The notes beneath the pieces are model-generated. The model ran no database searches. It saw only the letters and a program-made list of their open reading frames with translations, and was not told the DNA's origin. Below are positions 11,501-19,192 of a DNA stretch of 64,000 nucleotides, piece after piece (within the stretch, counting starts at the first letter, position 1; each line of letters starts with the position of its first letter). The position numbers and the translations under genes are program-made. This DNA is from Glycomyces xiaoerkulensis (GTDB lineage: Bacteria; Actinomycetota; Actinomycetes; Mycobacteriales; Micromonosporaceae), in the NCBI RefSeq assembly GCF_002798405.1, contig NZ_PGGV01000010.1, positions 23,462-87,461 on the forward strand, in the 5' to 3' direction.

Positions 11501-11875
11501 GGCGACGGCCACACCAGCGCCGAAGGGCGAGACCGGGTCTCGTCCTCGCGTATCGCGACCGGTACCGTCGACGCCTCCTACGAATGGCCGGGTGTACGAC
11601 TTAGCCTGGTGGCGGACGCGCGGACCTACGATCTCGCGCTCGCCCTCCAGGCGGCCGGCGCCCTGGAACCGGAGATCGGCGTCGACTACGTCGACGGGTA
11701 CACCGCAGAGCTCGTATGGCCCGCACAGAAAGTAGCGGTGATCAGCGTGGACGACCCCGGTGAGGAGGCCGAGGCGCTCAGCGCGTACCGCGATGCCGGA
11801 TGGGCCGCGGAAGCACCGACGGAGTGGACCGCCGAATCACTCCTCCACACCCTTCAACAGCGAACGGAGTCGTGA
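5510..11875 (+). CDS. Giant SF2 helicase with DUF1998-type region and nuclease-like tail (DrmA/DrmB- or DruE-like)
   Basis: A 2121-aa protein whose ATG overlaps the methylase stop (ATGA). Helicase motifs: TGTGSGKT (about 100-107), DEFH as the DEAD/DEAH box (224-227), SATLASG (about 260), a GIDIGDL motif V region (about 1023-1030) and QRSGRAGRKTG as motif VI (about 1046). Several Cys pairs that could bind zinc lie at about 470, 584, 928 and 1332. The CDCKQHRACHRCLL cluster (about 1609-1622) is typical of the DUF1998/MrfA group. Near 1725-1780, spaced acids followed by LDGYAFH and DDAYKRSTLHAHGYRVF resemble the PD-(D/E)xK-like tails of large DUF1998 helicases. DISARM usually splits these functions between DrmA and DrmB; Druantia DruE carries them in one chain of about this length. 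Likely role: ATP-driven recognition or processing of invading DNA. Which system name fits best is open. Confidence 0.82.
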   Translation: MKPSLAALRMRDQVVEYLATTYGMTGESARELERFLTDPEDGIVKGPFLRLRTPFRPASPGWESDLDWLPEGFTPHRHQANAWSRLSSKRHEPQPTIVTTGTGSGKTESFLIPILDHCRRHADSSNPGVKAVFLYPMNALAADQAKRLNEMLSSDPRLSDVTAGLYIGDKAEVTYERILTERRDIQATPPDILITNYKMLDLILQRPVDAALFGPRQLTYIVVDEFHTYDGAQGTDVAMLLRRLNAAVGDRPVCPVATSATLASGEGADDLIREVAEDVFGVPFAPDSVIVEDRLDSREFIEEPDDDEVFNLPTPEEFLGISGDPVDDPAALAELTGLVCGRRDLTPVELGAKLKRHPLTRVLLDVFTDGQVRDLDAIFAAFRRGLVLDSWVKVFRTDRALASEALARYLALLSVARDPDFPSRPLLKVETHLWLKAIHRVLRQVSHAPRFHWDSDDSLSEALVLPAIACRHCGRSGWMALSPEQDPEDLKTEAVKIYRATVRKKTKSRLRALTAAAQAECDAVTAEEPHLKALDLAHLRTLDPLTDKAVDAPRPEDAEQPADASEAIPVWVNLESDAAAREDRCPACNRDNGIRFIGTGAVTLASVVVTELFTRSLEPDLEARKTLAFSDSVQDAAHRAGFLSSRSHSFSLRSHLAKQLPDDKPRGLDELAASALEALPETAELSAVVPVELHDQTEVKRLLEGTGEGTPAAWRLIADRVSFDTFLEFGLRSRLGRTLETTRTAAAEVALPDPDLVAGIARDVLQTCRGDMPLELPSPELFFEHARGLLERLRGNGAIKHRWLDQWITTAGAKPWSIWGGRPPGMPAFPDTISRPEFGLGEEYQKKGFTPLTRRGTWYADWTRRTLGLAESVSAQYLPRLLSALADSGLIAARTISGTGTRVFGLTPGHIAVTGLSSDAAAEAIVACDVCDHRLTVVPERRDSWAGTRCPRWRCQGRLRPREAEREDFYRRIYREKEVFRVRAVDHTGVLTREQREKVERDFQGDGFDDPNVLSATSTLELGIDIGDLSAVILAGLPPAPAGYAQRSGRAGRKTGNALTVTVADRRPRDRHFFADPSLMLDAAISPPGAYLSAVEILKRQYTAFLLDKAGRGELPGVGEPPRLASALFGDTGWLAQFSAAARTSFHTTGAEFLDLFGDKLSERVTDELRDWFGPGLEKRLEIAAADWEARLAHLRDRIAQIETAAGELTDPDGEDKGELRQLRAEAAGIRRRFGDIGRTPAHNALVEFGLLPNYALIDTATTLEATLTNVEETSEGDKEYTSELREYPRPARQALTEIAPGSTFYARGYQHAVRGLDVGTRANPAWEEWRICPGCGHVRTHEAAADLSPCERCGTAMNDNGELYRVLRPVRSWADDRNDDAHISDARDDRLNTYYNTVDTVDIAHVSTGWHHRSAAFGADYAPEAVVRRFNLGLLRPERRDSFVFAGKDTDINWFWVCPECGGTGTDEDPSLKQDHQFAGRGDAAREHHRRWCRNRTPNTGHQKIILAHELPTETLRILVPVLTFHQAEKLASFQAALKLGLAAVYKGDPSHLATVTATMPDTGTRDIRNFVVLFDQLPSGTGYLDRLSQPDALRSVLAAARERLEACDCKQHRACHRCLLAHTPQNDYEHVSRGTAIEMLAELLDDWGTEPVSGVHDISLLRLTESELEQRFLDKLRRYAARTDGVRLIDQHRDEAELLLTGADDRPVRWKVRLQKRIEGTIPDAEFTRLDAESETVAFYLDGYAFHASAEHNRLADDAYKRSTLHAHGYRVFAATWDDVETWLDPDAESPWPPYRHDARRTADEALRNLGGEPGDLTRSCTWGNPLDLLMAYLKDPDAERWARRTAATVMGLATKASKQTMATSAGVAPAVDAAVDGRDLPVPEDGRIAVLSAVDGNDLPMAICIDARSAGRQPLTAIAVLDDSAAAIGRTEEHKRRWKSWLYWANLLQFLPGQGGDGVQETTSGLREFDPFLLTVCEGTGLLAALADAPPVDLGDGHTSAEGRDRVSSSRIATGTVDASYEWPGVRLSLVADARTYDLALALQAAGALEPEIGVDYVDGYTAELVWPAQKVAVISVDDPGEEAEALSAYRDAGWAAEAPTEWTAESLLHTLQQRTES

Positions 11876-11877
11876 CC

Positions 11878-14040
11878 ATGGCCGAACGAGAGAGCGCCTC
11901 GCTGACCATCGAAAGCAACGCGATCCGGCACCTCGACCGGCTCGACCGCGGCGTCAGGACCCGGTTCGAGGACTTCCAGTCGAAGTTCTGCTGGAACATG
12001 CACACCCCGGGACTCCGCCTGAAACCGTTGAAGGGCCACAAGGGCCTGTGGTCGGCGCGGATCACCGACGACTACCGCGCCGTCATGTGCCGGATCGGGA
12101 ACGCCCACTTCGCCCTGATCGCCGTCCTCCACCGCAGCGAGGTGTACGAACGCATCGAAGAGCGCTACGACATGGCCGTCAACCGCGTCACCGGCGCGCT
12201 CGAAGTCGTCGACCACTCCGATGTCCAGGCCGCCGTCTCCGACGCGAAACGGCCCGTCGAAGCCGCCGCTCCGGCCGCCCCCAAACCGCGACCCGACACC
12301 CCCCGGCCCGGCCTGTTCGACCCCTTCTCCGACAAAGAGCTCCTCGACCTCGGCATCGCCGAGCCGCTCATGCCGTCCGTCCGGGAGATCCGCACCGACC
12401 AGCAGCTCCTCGACTTCATCGGCGTCGCCCCGAGACTCACCGCCGAGATCCTCTTCGCGCTCAACGACGGGCAGAGCCTCCAGCAGGTCGAGGAACTCGT
12501 CACCGCACCCGTCAAGGCCGACGAGCCGATCGACACCGACGACCTCCAGACCGCGATCGAGCGGCCCGCCAGCATGGTCACCAGCTCCGACAAGGCCGTC
12601 TCAGCGATGCTCGAGCGCGGCTTCGAAGCCTGGCGAGTCTGGCCCCACCCGGCGCAGCGGAAGATCATCGACCGTACCTTCAAAGGACCCGCGCGCGTCT
12701 CGGGCGGGCCGGGAACCGGGAAGACCGTGGTCGCCCTCCACCGAGCCGCCCGCCTCGCCAAGGATCTCGACCCCTCCCAGGGGCGACTGCTGTTCACCAC
12801 CTTCACCAAGAACCTCGCCGCCGACCTCGACTCCAAGCTGACGCTGCTCCTCGACGACGGCGAGCGCAAACCCACCGACGTCGAGCACCTCGACCGGGTC
12901 GTCTACCGGCTCGCGGTCGAAAGCGGCCGCAAGCTCGGCAAGCTCCTCGGCGAAGCCGAACTCGAACGCTGGTGGGAGGAACTCTGCCTGGAGCAGGGCG
13001 AGACCGAGTTCGACGCCCAGTTCCTGTACCGCGAATGGACCGAGGTCATCTGCGCGCAACTGCTCATCAGCCGCACCGAATACTTCAAGGCCCGCCGCGT
13101 CAAGCGCCCCCGGCGGCTCGGCCGCGAACAGCGGGCCCGCATCTGGGAACTCGTCGAACGCTTCAATGCCCGGCTCGCCGAGGCGGAGGCCTGGTGCTGG
13201 CCCCAACTGCGCGCCTCGGTGGCCATCGCCGAGGAGAACCGGTCCTCCGGCGGCGCCCACCGCTACCGCCACATCGTCATCGACGAAGCCCAGGACCTCA
13301 CCCCCGCCCACTGGAGGCTCCTGCGGGCACTCGCCCCGGAAGCGCCGGACGACCTGTTCATCGCCGGAGACCCGTTCCAGCGGATCTACGGGCAGCCCGT
13401 CACCCTCGGCAGGCTCGGCGTCAACATCGTCGGCCGGTCCACCCGCCTGACGCTGAACTACCGGACCACCAGGGAGATCCTGCGGTCGGCGCTGGCCATC
13501 GAAGCCGACGCGGTCGCCGACGATCTCGACGGCGACCGCGACAGCCTCGCCGGATACCGGTCGGTCATGTCCGGGGAGCGGCCCGCGTTCCGTCCCCAGG
13601 CGAACGCCGAAGCCGAGCTGGCCGAGATCGTCAGGCAGGTGCGGGCGTGGACCGCCGAGAACCCGCCGGGCGCGGTCGCGGTCGCAGTGCCGAGCAGGCG
13701 CATGGTCGAGCAGATCGTGGAGAGACTCAATTCCGAAGGCGTCGGCGCCGGTGCCTTGAGCAAGGAGCGGCAACTGGGCGAGGACATCGTCCACGTCGGC
13801 ACCATGCACCGGCTCAAGGGCCTCGAATACCGGTACATGCTCATCAGCGGCATCGGAGCCCAGTACTTCCCCTCCGACCGGATCAAAAAGCTCGCCGACA
13901 CCGATCCGCAGCGCTACGAGCTCGAACTCGACAAGGTCCGCAACCTGCTGTTCGTGGCGACCACCCGCGCCCGTGACGAGGTGGTCTTCACGTGGACGGG
14001 CGAGCCCAGCCCGCTGCTGCACCTCGTCGGCGACCGCTGA
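11878..14040 (+). CDS. RelE/ParE-like domain fused to UvrD-family SF1 helicase
   Basis: A 720-aa protein starting at ATG 11878, 2 bp after the previous stop, with GGAG at 11866-11869; a longer in-frame start at 11800 would overlap the upstream gene and has no comparable site. Residues about 10-95 look like a RelE/ParE toxin fold (KPLKGHKGLWSARITDDYRA, then a strand reading FALIAVLHR). After a helical linker comes a UvrD-type helicase: GGPGTGKT (276-283), DEAQD (469-473), a TLNYRTTREI stretch (motif IV), VGTMHRLKGLEY (motif V) and RNLLFVATTRARDE (motif VI). RelE-UvrD fusions occur in defence islands. Here the gene is the last of the methylase-helicase operon. Whether the RelE part is an active RNase or only a structural module cannot be told; no antitoxin gene is adjacent. 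Confidence 0.85.
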   Translation: MAERESASLTIESNAIRHLDRLDRGVRTRFEDFQSKFCWNMHTPGLRLKPLKGHKGLWSARITDDYRAVMCRIGNAHFALIAVLHRSEVYERIEERYDMAVNRVTGALEVVDHSDVQAAVSDAKRPVEAAAPAAPKPRPDTPRPGLFDPFSDKELLDLGIAEPLMPSVREIRTDQQLLDFIGVAPRLTAEILFALNDGQSLQQVEELVTAPVKADEPIDTDDLQTAIERPASMVTSSDKAVSAMLERGFEAWRVWPHPAQRKIIDRTFKGPARVSGGPGTGKTVVALHRAARLAKDLDPSQGRLLFTTFTKNLAADLDSKLTLLLDDGERKPTDVEHLDRVVYRLAVESGRKLGKLLGEAELERWWEELCLEQGETEFDAQFLYREWTEVICAQLLISRTEYFKARRVKRPRRLGREQRARIWELVERFNARLAEAEAWCWPQLRASVAIAEENRSSGGAHRYRHIVIDEAQDLTPAHWRLLRALAPEAPDDLFIAGDPFQRIYGQPVTLGRLGVNIVGRSTRLTLNYRTTREILRSALAIEADAVADDLDGDRDSLAGYRSVMSGERPAFRPQANAEAELAEIVRQVRAWTAENPPGAVAVAVPSRRMVEQIVERLNSEGVGAGALSKERQLGEDIVHVGTMHRLKGLEYRYMLISGIGAQYFPSDRIKKLADTDPQRYELELDKVRNLLFVATTRARDEVVFTWTGEPSPLLHLVGDR

Positions 14041-14061
14041 AAACCTTCCGTTTGCAGAGAA

Positions 14062-14075
14062 AGGAACGCGTGTTC
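14062..14075. terminator. Weak hairpin between convergent defence operons
   Basis: The 66-bp gap between the UvrD gene and the convergent HerA-like gene holds a short inverted repeat (GGAAC, 4-nt loop, GTTCC). There is no U-tract. It is the only dyad seen where both transcripts must end. Confidence 0.25.
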
Positions 14076-14106
14076 CGCGACCGCGAAGGCTGAGCGAGTC
14101 CGGTGT

Positions 14107-17100
14107 TCAGATCCTCGGCGTGTCACCGGGCACCGACGACTGTGCCGCACGCTCCAAGACCTCATGCTCGGCCAACGCACTGCCTGGATGATGGCTGAGA
14201 CACATGGGAACCGCGGCCCTGCGGAACGGGACGCCTTCGCTGGCGATGTAGAACTCGCCGGCCTTCAAGCGGGAGATCTCGGCGACGGCTCCCGACTTGG
14301 CTCGCGCGAGCTCGCGCACGGCCTCGATATGGGCGACGGTGTTGAGGAACCCGTAGAACTGCGTCGCGCAGTTCCCGACCAGATTCGAGTGGATCCCACG
14401 CGGCGACTGCGTGGCGAAGACCAAGCCGAGCCCATACTTCCTCGCCTGCGAAGCCAATGCGATCGTGGAATGGCTGCAGGCGGTGGAGCGGCCGGAAGGG
14501 GCGAATGTCTGAGCCTCGTCCATGACGTAGAGGCCGCGGAGAGGCCGATCCGCCTGAGGGCGCCGTTTCACCCACGAGAAGAGCGCCATCTGGAGCTGAT
14601 TGACGAAGCCTTGGCGTTCCTCCTCCTCCGGCAGCCCGACCAAGTTGACGACGGAGATGCGGGCTCTTCCGCCCGCTGAAGGGGTCAGCAGCGCCTCGGG
14701 GTCGAGCGGTTGGCCGTCACCGCCGAACAGCGAGTCGTTGACGCGCACCGCTTCAAGGGTCTGCGCCATCTCGTGGGCGAGTTCGTGGGCCTTAGCGATC
14801 GCGCTGGCCTTTTCCGGGAGGTCGTTGAGCAGGCGAAGGTAGTCCTCGACGCTACCGGTCGGCGTGGTCTCGGCGAACAGGCGGAGCGAGGAGCGGAGGA
14901 CGGCGCGACGCTGCTCGTCCTTGGGGGTATTCCCGTGGACCTTCGCACGGGGAGCTAGGACAGCCACGGCAGAATCGATGGCGAGCCGGAACTCGTCGGG
15001 ATCGCCCGACACCGTCGTGAAGTCCGGCAGTGGTCGGAATGTGATCGGACGGCCGGTCTGGCGGCCGGGAGTCCACACCACGACCTCGGTGTCTCCGAAG
15101 TACCGCTTCGCGGCGGCTGCGTCGCCTTCGACCCAATTCGCCGGGGGCGCGGGCCAGGGGTCTGCAAGGCGGGGCAGGTCATTGTTCGGGTCGAGGATTA
15201 TCGTCGAGACGCCGCGGAGGGCGCACTGTTCGATGAGTCTTCGCAGCATGGCGGTCTTTCCCGAACCCGAGCCGGCGAACACCGCGGTGTGCTTCGCCAG
15301 TGCCGCCATATCCAGCTCGACATCGGCACCGGTCTCGATCACGCGGCCCAACTTGATCATTCGAGTCGGAGCGGGCGGATCGGGGCCCTCGTCTGCCACC
15401 TCTTCAGCTTTTCCGCTCTCCATAGTGAATACTGCGCGGACTGTGACGGTGCCGGACGCCGGCTTCCGAGCCCGCAGCCACGCCTCGAAGTGGCGGTCAC
15501 CCTCCTTCCTCATGTCGCGGAGCGCCGAGAAGGTGCGGAGGTCCTTGGTGAGGTCTGTGGTCAGAATGGTTCCGCCAGCCTGATTGAATTCTCTCTCGGT
15601 CGCGATGATCGTGGGAGTCGGATTCCACCGCTGAGGTCTGAGCAGCAGTGCATGCCGCCTGCCGTCGCTGAAGGCGAGCTCCGCGTCTCCCGCGAGCTTC
15701 CGGGCTCGACTCTGGATAGCCTTCCAGTGCTTGGCGGTAACAGTGCGGAGCGTGAACTTCTCCACTGCCTCACTCGTCTCGTCCACCTCCCGGATCAATT
15801 GGGCGTGCCAACCGGAGTAGTCACGCGAACCGGGTTCGAAGTGCTCATTCTTGACGACCTGCCAGCCCTGCGTAGCTCCGGTCTCGATCAACGCGCAGGT
15901 GAAGCCCTCATAGAGCAGGCCCGGTGAGGATGAGTCCTCGCCGGCCTTGCTGAAGGCGTGCTCGACTTCCGCTGTTTCGAGCAGCTCAGCGTAGCGCGTG
16001 TCCAAGGGTGCCAGCGCTTGGGGACCGATCGTCTCCGGCTCAGCGGGGGAGGTGCCCGAGGATTTGAAGCTCTCCAACTCGACCACGGTGCCTCGGTTGA
16101 TGCAATCCACGACGTGGTCGCGCACCTTCTGGAGCAACTGGCGGGGCCGAAACTGATTCTGTGCTTCGTTGAACGCCTCGAGTTTGACGGGCCAGGTCGG
16201 ATACGGCGGAACGAAACCGACGCTGTCGAAAGCGATCCGGAGTCGCTCGGAAGTCAGATCCCTGGCTGCGTCCCCCGACGGGAGGTCGCCGTACTTGACG
16301 GCCGGGTGGAACCGGTCCCGCGCCGTTCCCGATGCCCATGAACTGAATCGAGCCCATGCGAACGGTTGGCAGGCCACGACCAGTGCCGCCCGGCGAAGGT
16401 TCTGGCGCAGGTCCATGAGCCCGTCACCCAGGTCTGTGATGAGCTCTCCCTGAGGCGCGATCGTGGAGTCGCGTTGCACATGGGTTTTCCCGGCCGCCTC
16501 CCGGACCAGCTCGTCGACCTGGTCGACACTGATGAGTATTCCGGAGACCGTAGCGATGAGTTGCGACATGCCGATGGCGATGCGCTGAGGGTCTGGATCA
16601 CCTGCGCCGAGTCCCCATTCGATGCGGGCCTCGGGTGCGGAGTCGCCGTTCGCCTTGAGGTAGTCGCTGCCGATGTCGGCGTTCTCGGCCTCCTGGGCGT
16701 TCGAGAGCGCGAGCGCGATCGCGGCTCGCCGGGCGTCGGTGCCGAGCTCGCTGTGTCGGTGGTAGAGCGCTTGATTGAACCGGTTGGTGTCGATCGGTGC
16801 GATCGCCGTGCCTCGCAGCAGCTGTTCTCGGGCGTCGGTTGGGAGACCGACATCATCGGTGATCCGTTCTAGCAGGAATCGGCGCTGGCTGGACGCCTTG
16901 ACGTGCTTCCGAGCGAGGGCGTTCTCCATGCGCAGGCATAGGTTCGGCCAGAATCCGCGTTCCCTGGCAGGTTCGAAAGGCACGAAGACGCCGCCGGACT
17001 CCTGCACATATCGTCCGCCCCAGCTCAGTGTGTGGGTCTTGCCGGAGCCCTTGGGGCCCACCAGGGGCAAGATATCCGTGCTGTGGCCGCCTCGCTCGAC

Positions 17101-17259
17101 CACCGAGTCGATGATCTCCCGCAGCACGTCCGTGACATGGCGGTTGACCGCATCGGTATGGCTTGGGATGCCGTCCCAGAGTTGGTCCGTGGTGGGGGCG
17201 AGGGTGGATGCGAACATGATTCGCAGTTCCCTTAGGGCTGCGAGGGGGTCTGCCGTCAC
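14107..17259 (-). CDS. Double P-loop ATPase: N-terminal AAA-type plus C-terminal HerA/FtsK-like translocase
   Basis: A 1050-aa protein begun by GTG whose first bases overlap the stop of the upstream gene (GTGA). The N-terminal domain has Walker A GPKGSGKT (68-75) and a Walker B-like ILISVDQVDELV (about 240). The C-terminal third is HerA/FtsK-like: VFAGSGSGKTAMLRRL (about 660-676), Walker B YVMDEAQTF (about 915), a sensor-like VFATQSPRG and the conserved context LVGNCATQFYG. HerA-type motors pump DNA and partner with nucleases in many anti-phage systems. The N-terminal ATPase may switch or load the motor. It pairs with a small winged-helix-like protein and sits between two defence operons. The exact system is not recognised. 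Confidence 0.75.
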   Translation of the reverse strand: MTADPLAALRELRIMFASTLAPTTDQLWDGIPSHTDAVNRHVTDVLREIIDSVVERGGHSTDILPLVGPKGSGKTHTLSWGGRYVQESGGVFVPFEPARERGFWPNLCLRMENALARKHVKASSQRRFLLERITDDVGLPTDAREQLLRGTAIAPIDTNRFNQALYHRHSELGTDARRAAIALALSNAQEAENADIGSDYLKANGDSAPEARIEWGLGAGDPDPQRIAIGMSQLIATVSGILISVDQVDELVREAAGKTHVQRDSTIAPQGELITDLGDGLMDLRQNLRRAALVVACQPFAWARFSSWASGTARDRFHPAVKYGDLPSGDAARDLTSERLRIAFDSVGFVPPYPTWPVKLEAFNEAQNQFRPRQLLQKVRDHVVDCINRGTVVELESFKSSGTSPAEPETIGPQALAPLDTRYAELLETAEVEHAFSKAGEDSSSPGLLYEGFTCALIETGATQGWQVVKNEHFEPGSRDYSGWHAQLIREVDETSEAVEKFTLRTVTAKHWKAIQSRARKLAGDAELAFSDGRRHALLLRPQRWNPTPTIIATEREFNQAGGTILTTDLTKDLRTFSALRDMRKEGDRHFEAWLRARKPASGTVTVRAVFTMESGKAEEVADEGPDPPAPTRMIKLGRVIETGADVELDMAALAKHTAVFAGSGSGKTAMLRRLIEQCALRGVSTIILDPNNDLPRLADPWPAPPANWVEGDAAAAKRYFGDTEVVVWTPGRQTGRPITFRPLPDFTTVSGDPDEFRLAIDSAVAVLAPRAKVHGNTPKDEQRRAVLRSSLRLFAETTPTGSVEDYLRLLNDLPEKASAIAKAHELAHEMAQTLEAVRVNDSLFGGDGQPLDPEALLTPSAGGRARISVVNLVGLPEEEERQGFVNQLQMALFSWVKRRPQADRPLRGLYVMDEAQTFAPSGRSTACSHSTIALASQARKYGLGLVFATQSPRGIHSNLVGNCATQFYGFLNTVAHIEAVRELARAKSGAVAEISRLKAGEFYIASEGVPFRRAAVPMCLSHHPGSALAEHEVLERAAQSSVPGDTPRI

Positions 17260-17879
17260 AGAGGCCGTCCTATCGATATCAGGTGCCGGTCTTCATCGCC
17301 GATGCGGATCGCCGCCGCCCGGTCGTCGGGTGTGATGCTGCGGCGGTTCTCCTCGGGGATAAGGGCGACGTCGCCGCCGACGTGCAGGTCGTGGATCAAT
17401 CGGTCGAGCGAGGCGCGTTCGACGTCTTGAAGCTTCGAGCGGAGCTCGGTGAGTGACACCCACTCGCCAGCGCTCGGAGTCAACTCGAAGTATGCGGCAC
17501 TGAGGCTTTCCCTGGTGGCGACTTCAGGTTCGGCCGCGACGCTGTCGAACACGTCGATACCGTGGGCCTCCAGCAACTGCACGAGGCGTTCGAGCATTCC
17601 CTGGTGGATGCGGTGACCCAGTCCCGCGCCGGCGGCGGGTCCTGCCTCAAGTGCCTCGCGGCACAGTTCCCGTCCTTCATCGGTCAATTCGTGCTGGAAC
17701 GGATCGCGGCTGCTGGCGCGATCACTGGAGATGAGTCCGGCATTGACCAGTGAAGTGCGTTTCACGCCAGTCAGCGCAAATCGATAACGCTGCCGCAGTT
17801 CATTGTTCGAAGCCGATCCGCCGAAGCTCATCAGGGCGATGAGTTTGTCAAGTTGATCTTGGGTGAGTTCAGATGGCAT
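17256..17879 (-). CDS. Small winged-helix-like partner of the HerA-type ATPase
   Basis: A protein of about 207 aa if started at the ATG at 17879 (MPSELTQDQLDKL); an in-frame ATG at 17924 would add 15 residues and has only a weak GGAC upstream. Residues about 1-70 read like a winged-helix DNA-binding fold: a LIALMSFGGSASNNELRQRY helix pair, then TSLVNAGLISSD and HELTDEGRELC, the typical MarR-like wing. A second half with ELTPSAGEWVSLTELRSKL may be another such module. It overlaps the ATPase gene by 4 bp. It could be a repressor of the operon or an adaptor that recognises DNA ends for the motor. No catalytic motif was seen. Confidence 0.6.
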   Translation of the reverse strand: MPSELTQDQLDKLIALMSFGGSASNNELRQRYRFALTGVKRTSLVNAGLISSDRASSRDPFQHELTDEGRELCREALEAGPAAGAGLGHRIHQGMLERLVQLLEAHGIDVFDSVAAEPEVATRESLSAAYFELTPSAGEWVSLTELRSKLQDVERASLDRLIHDLHVGGDVALIPEENRRSITPDDRAAAIRIGDEDRHLISIGRPL

Positions 17880-17924
17880 GAAGTGGTCCAATGGTCGGAG
17901 GGGTAAGGAGATGACGAGCAGCAT

Positions 17925-18049
17925 GACGGTCGTCCATCATACTCACACCTAGCGGTCTTTGGAAGATCCGAATCCAAGGTTGTTCAAGATCATTTTTTCA
18001 GTGCAAGAGGGAGGTTGCAAGATCCGAACCACTGCCTTACAGTGAATCG
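17925..18049. promoter_or_regulatory. Divergent promoter region with repeated AAGATCCGAA boxes
   Basis: This AT-richer gap separates the leftward winged-helix/HerA operon from the rightward CBS-HEPN operon. AAGATCCGAA occurs twice as an exact direct repeat, at 17963-17972 and 18019-18028 (56 bp apart). A partial third copy (CAAGATC) lies between them at 17985-17991. Repeats at such a site may bind a shared regulator, perhaps the winged-helix protein encoded next door. Confidence 0.4.
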
Positions 18050-19177
18050 TTGACCTACTCCACCCTCCAGGTCGCATATGGAGCGCCCATGGTCCGACGA
18101 CAGGTCAAGCGGCTGTCAACCCTCGAAGGCACCGCCCGGCCACCCGCCGCCGCATCGTTCGAAGGAGATCTCGACCTCAGTCGGGGGCCCGAATGGTTCC
18201 TCGACCTAGCCGTCCGGAGAGCGCGCCATCGACCATTGCGGGTCACTATCGGGCAGTTGATCGCGGTGTGGCAGGCCCGCACGTTGTCCAACACGATCAT
18301 TCAGCGCGTGCAGATGGAACTCGAACGACACAGCCTGGTCGTAGAGCCGGGTCTGCGAGGCCGTGAGCTCGCCACGGTGGTCGAGATCCGCCGCCCCGAC
18401 CACGGGCCCACTGGCGAGGCCGACGGGATCGGCTACAACATCGGCGACATCGAGTCCGCTCGGAACGGGCTGTACTGCGTGGACTGGAACGAGCAGGTGA
18501 CGGGGATGTTCGACGAGATGCTGCGCAGCAAACGTGACCACGTCGGAGTGACGGACGAAGAGGGCCGGCTGATCGGCTGCGCCAACTGGATCGAGGTCTG
18601 CTGCGAGATGCAGTCGTCTCCTGAGACGCTCGCGGGTCAGGTGGCGAGACCCGCCAGAGAGGTCCACGCCTCCGAAAAGCTCTTCAGCTTGACCTCAGAT
18701 GTTATCAAGCACGGCTTCGTCTGTGTCGTCGATGACACCGGCGCGGTGACTGGCGCGGTGAACTGCGCGGACATCGCCAAGGAACATGAACGGCGCCTGC
18801 TTCCGCTGTCCATGATCGAGGAGATCGAAGCGCGGCTACGTCGCCGGATCACCGGGCGTGTCCAGGTCAGATATGAGAAGAGGAACGGGAAGGTGGTCTC
18901 CCAGTGGAAGCAGCGGGAACGCCTCACCTTCGGTGACTATGTGGCCCTGATCAAGGAGGACGAGACCTTCAAGCAGATGGGTTGGGGCATGCCCGGTTCC
19001 CGGCTCGGCAAGGCGGTCGACCGGGTCAGGACCATCCGCAATGCGGTCTTCCACCACAAACCCGGGCGGCCGAATCAGGACGACGTCACTGAGCTCGAAG
19101 CGTTGCTTCGAAGCCTCGAAGGATTTGACAGCTCGTCGACCCGCAACCTGCGCAAACCCGGTCCCTCCTCCGAATGA
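18050..19177 (+). CDS. CBS-domain protein with C-terminal HEPN-like RNase motif
   Basis: A 375-aa protein starting at TTG 18050; an ATG at 18089 would give 362 aa. Residues about 150-185 (GMFDEMLRSKRDHVGVTDEEG, broken by GRLIGCANW) and about 215-250 (HGFVCVVDDTGAVTGAVNCAD) form a CBS pair, a fold that binds adenine nucleotides. The C-terminal part ends in a helical domain with RTIRNAVFHH (about 327-336), fitting the HEPN RNase signature R-x4-6-H. Such a layout suggests a nucleotide-gated RNase that could act in abortive infection. The next gene begins 15 bp downstream and also carries a HEPN motif. The HEPN reading is inferred from the motif and its position. Confidence 0.6.
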   Translation: MTYSTLQVAYGAPMVRRQVKRLSTLEGTARPPAAASFEGDLDLSRGPEWFLDLAVRRARHRPLRVTIGQLIAVWQARTLSNTIIQRVQMELERHSLVVEPGLRGRELATVVEIRRPDHGPTGEADGIGYNIGDIESARNGLYCVDWNEQVTGMFDEMLRSKRDHVGVTDEEGRLIGCANWIEVCCEMQSSPETLAGQVARPAREVHASEKLFSLTSDVIKHGFVCVVDDTGAVTGAVNCADIAKEHERRLLPLSMIEEIEARLRRRITGRVQVRYEKRNGKVVSQWKQRERLTFGDYVALIKEDETFKQMGWGMPGSRLGKAVDRVRTIRNAVFHHKPGRPNQDDVTELEALLRSLEGFDSSSTRNLRKPGPSSE

Positions 19178-19192
19178 CGAGAGATACTACCG

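Noticed and set aside
7841..11512. Very long open frame antisense to the DUF1998 helicase
   Set aside because: Antisense frames in GC-rich genes stay open because of third-position G/C. The product is low-complexity Gly/Ala/Val/Asp sequence with no domain.
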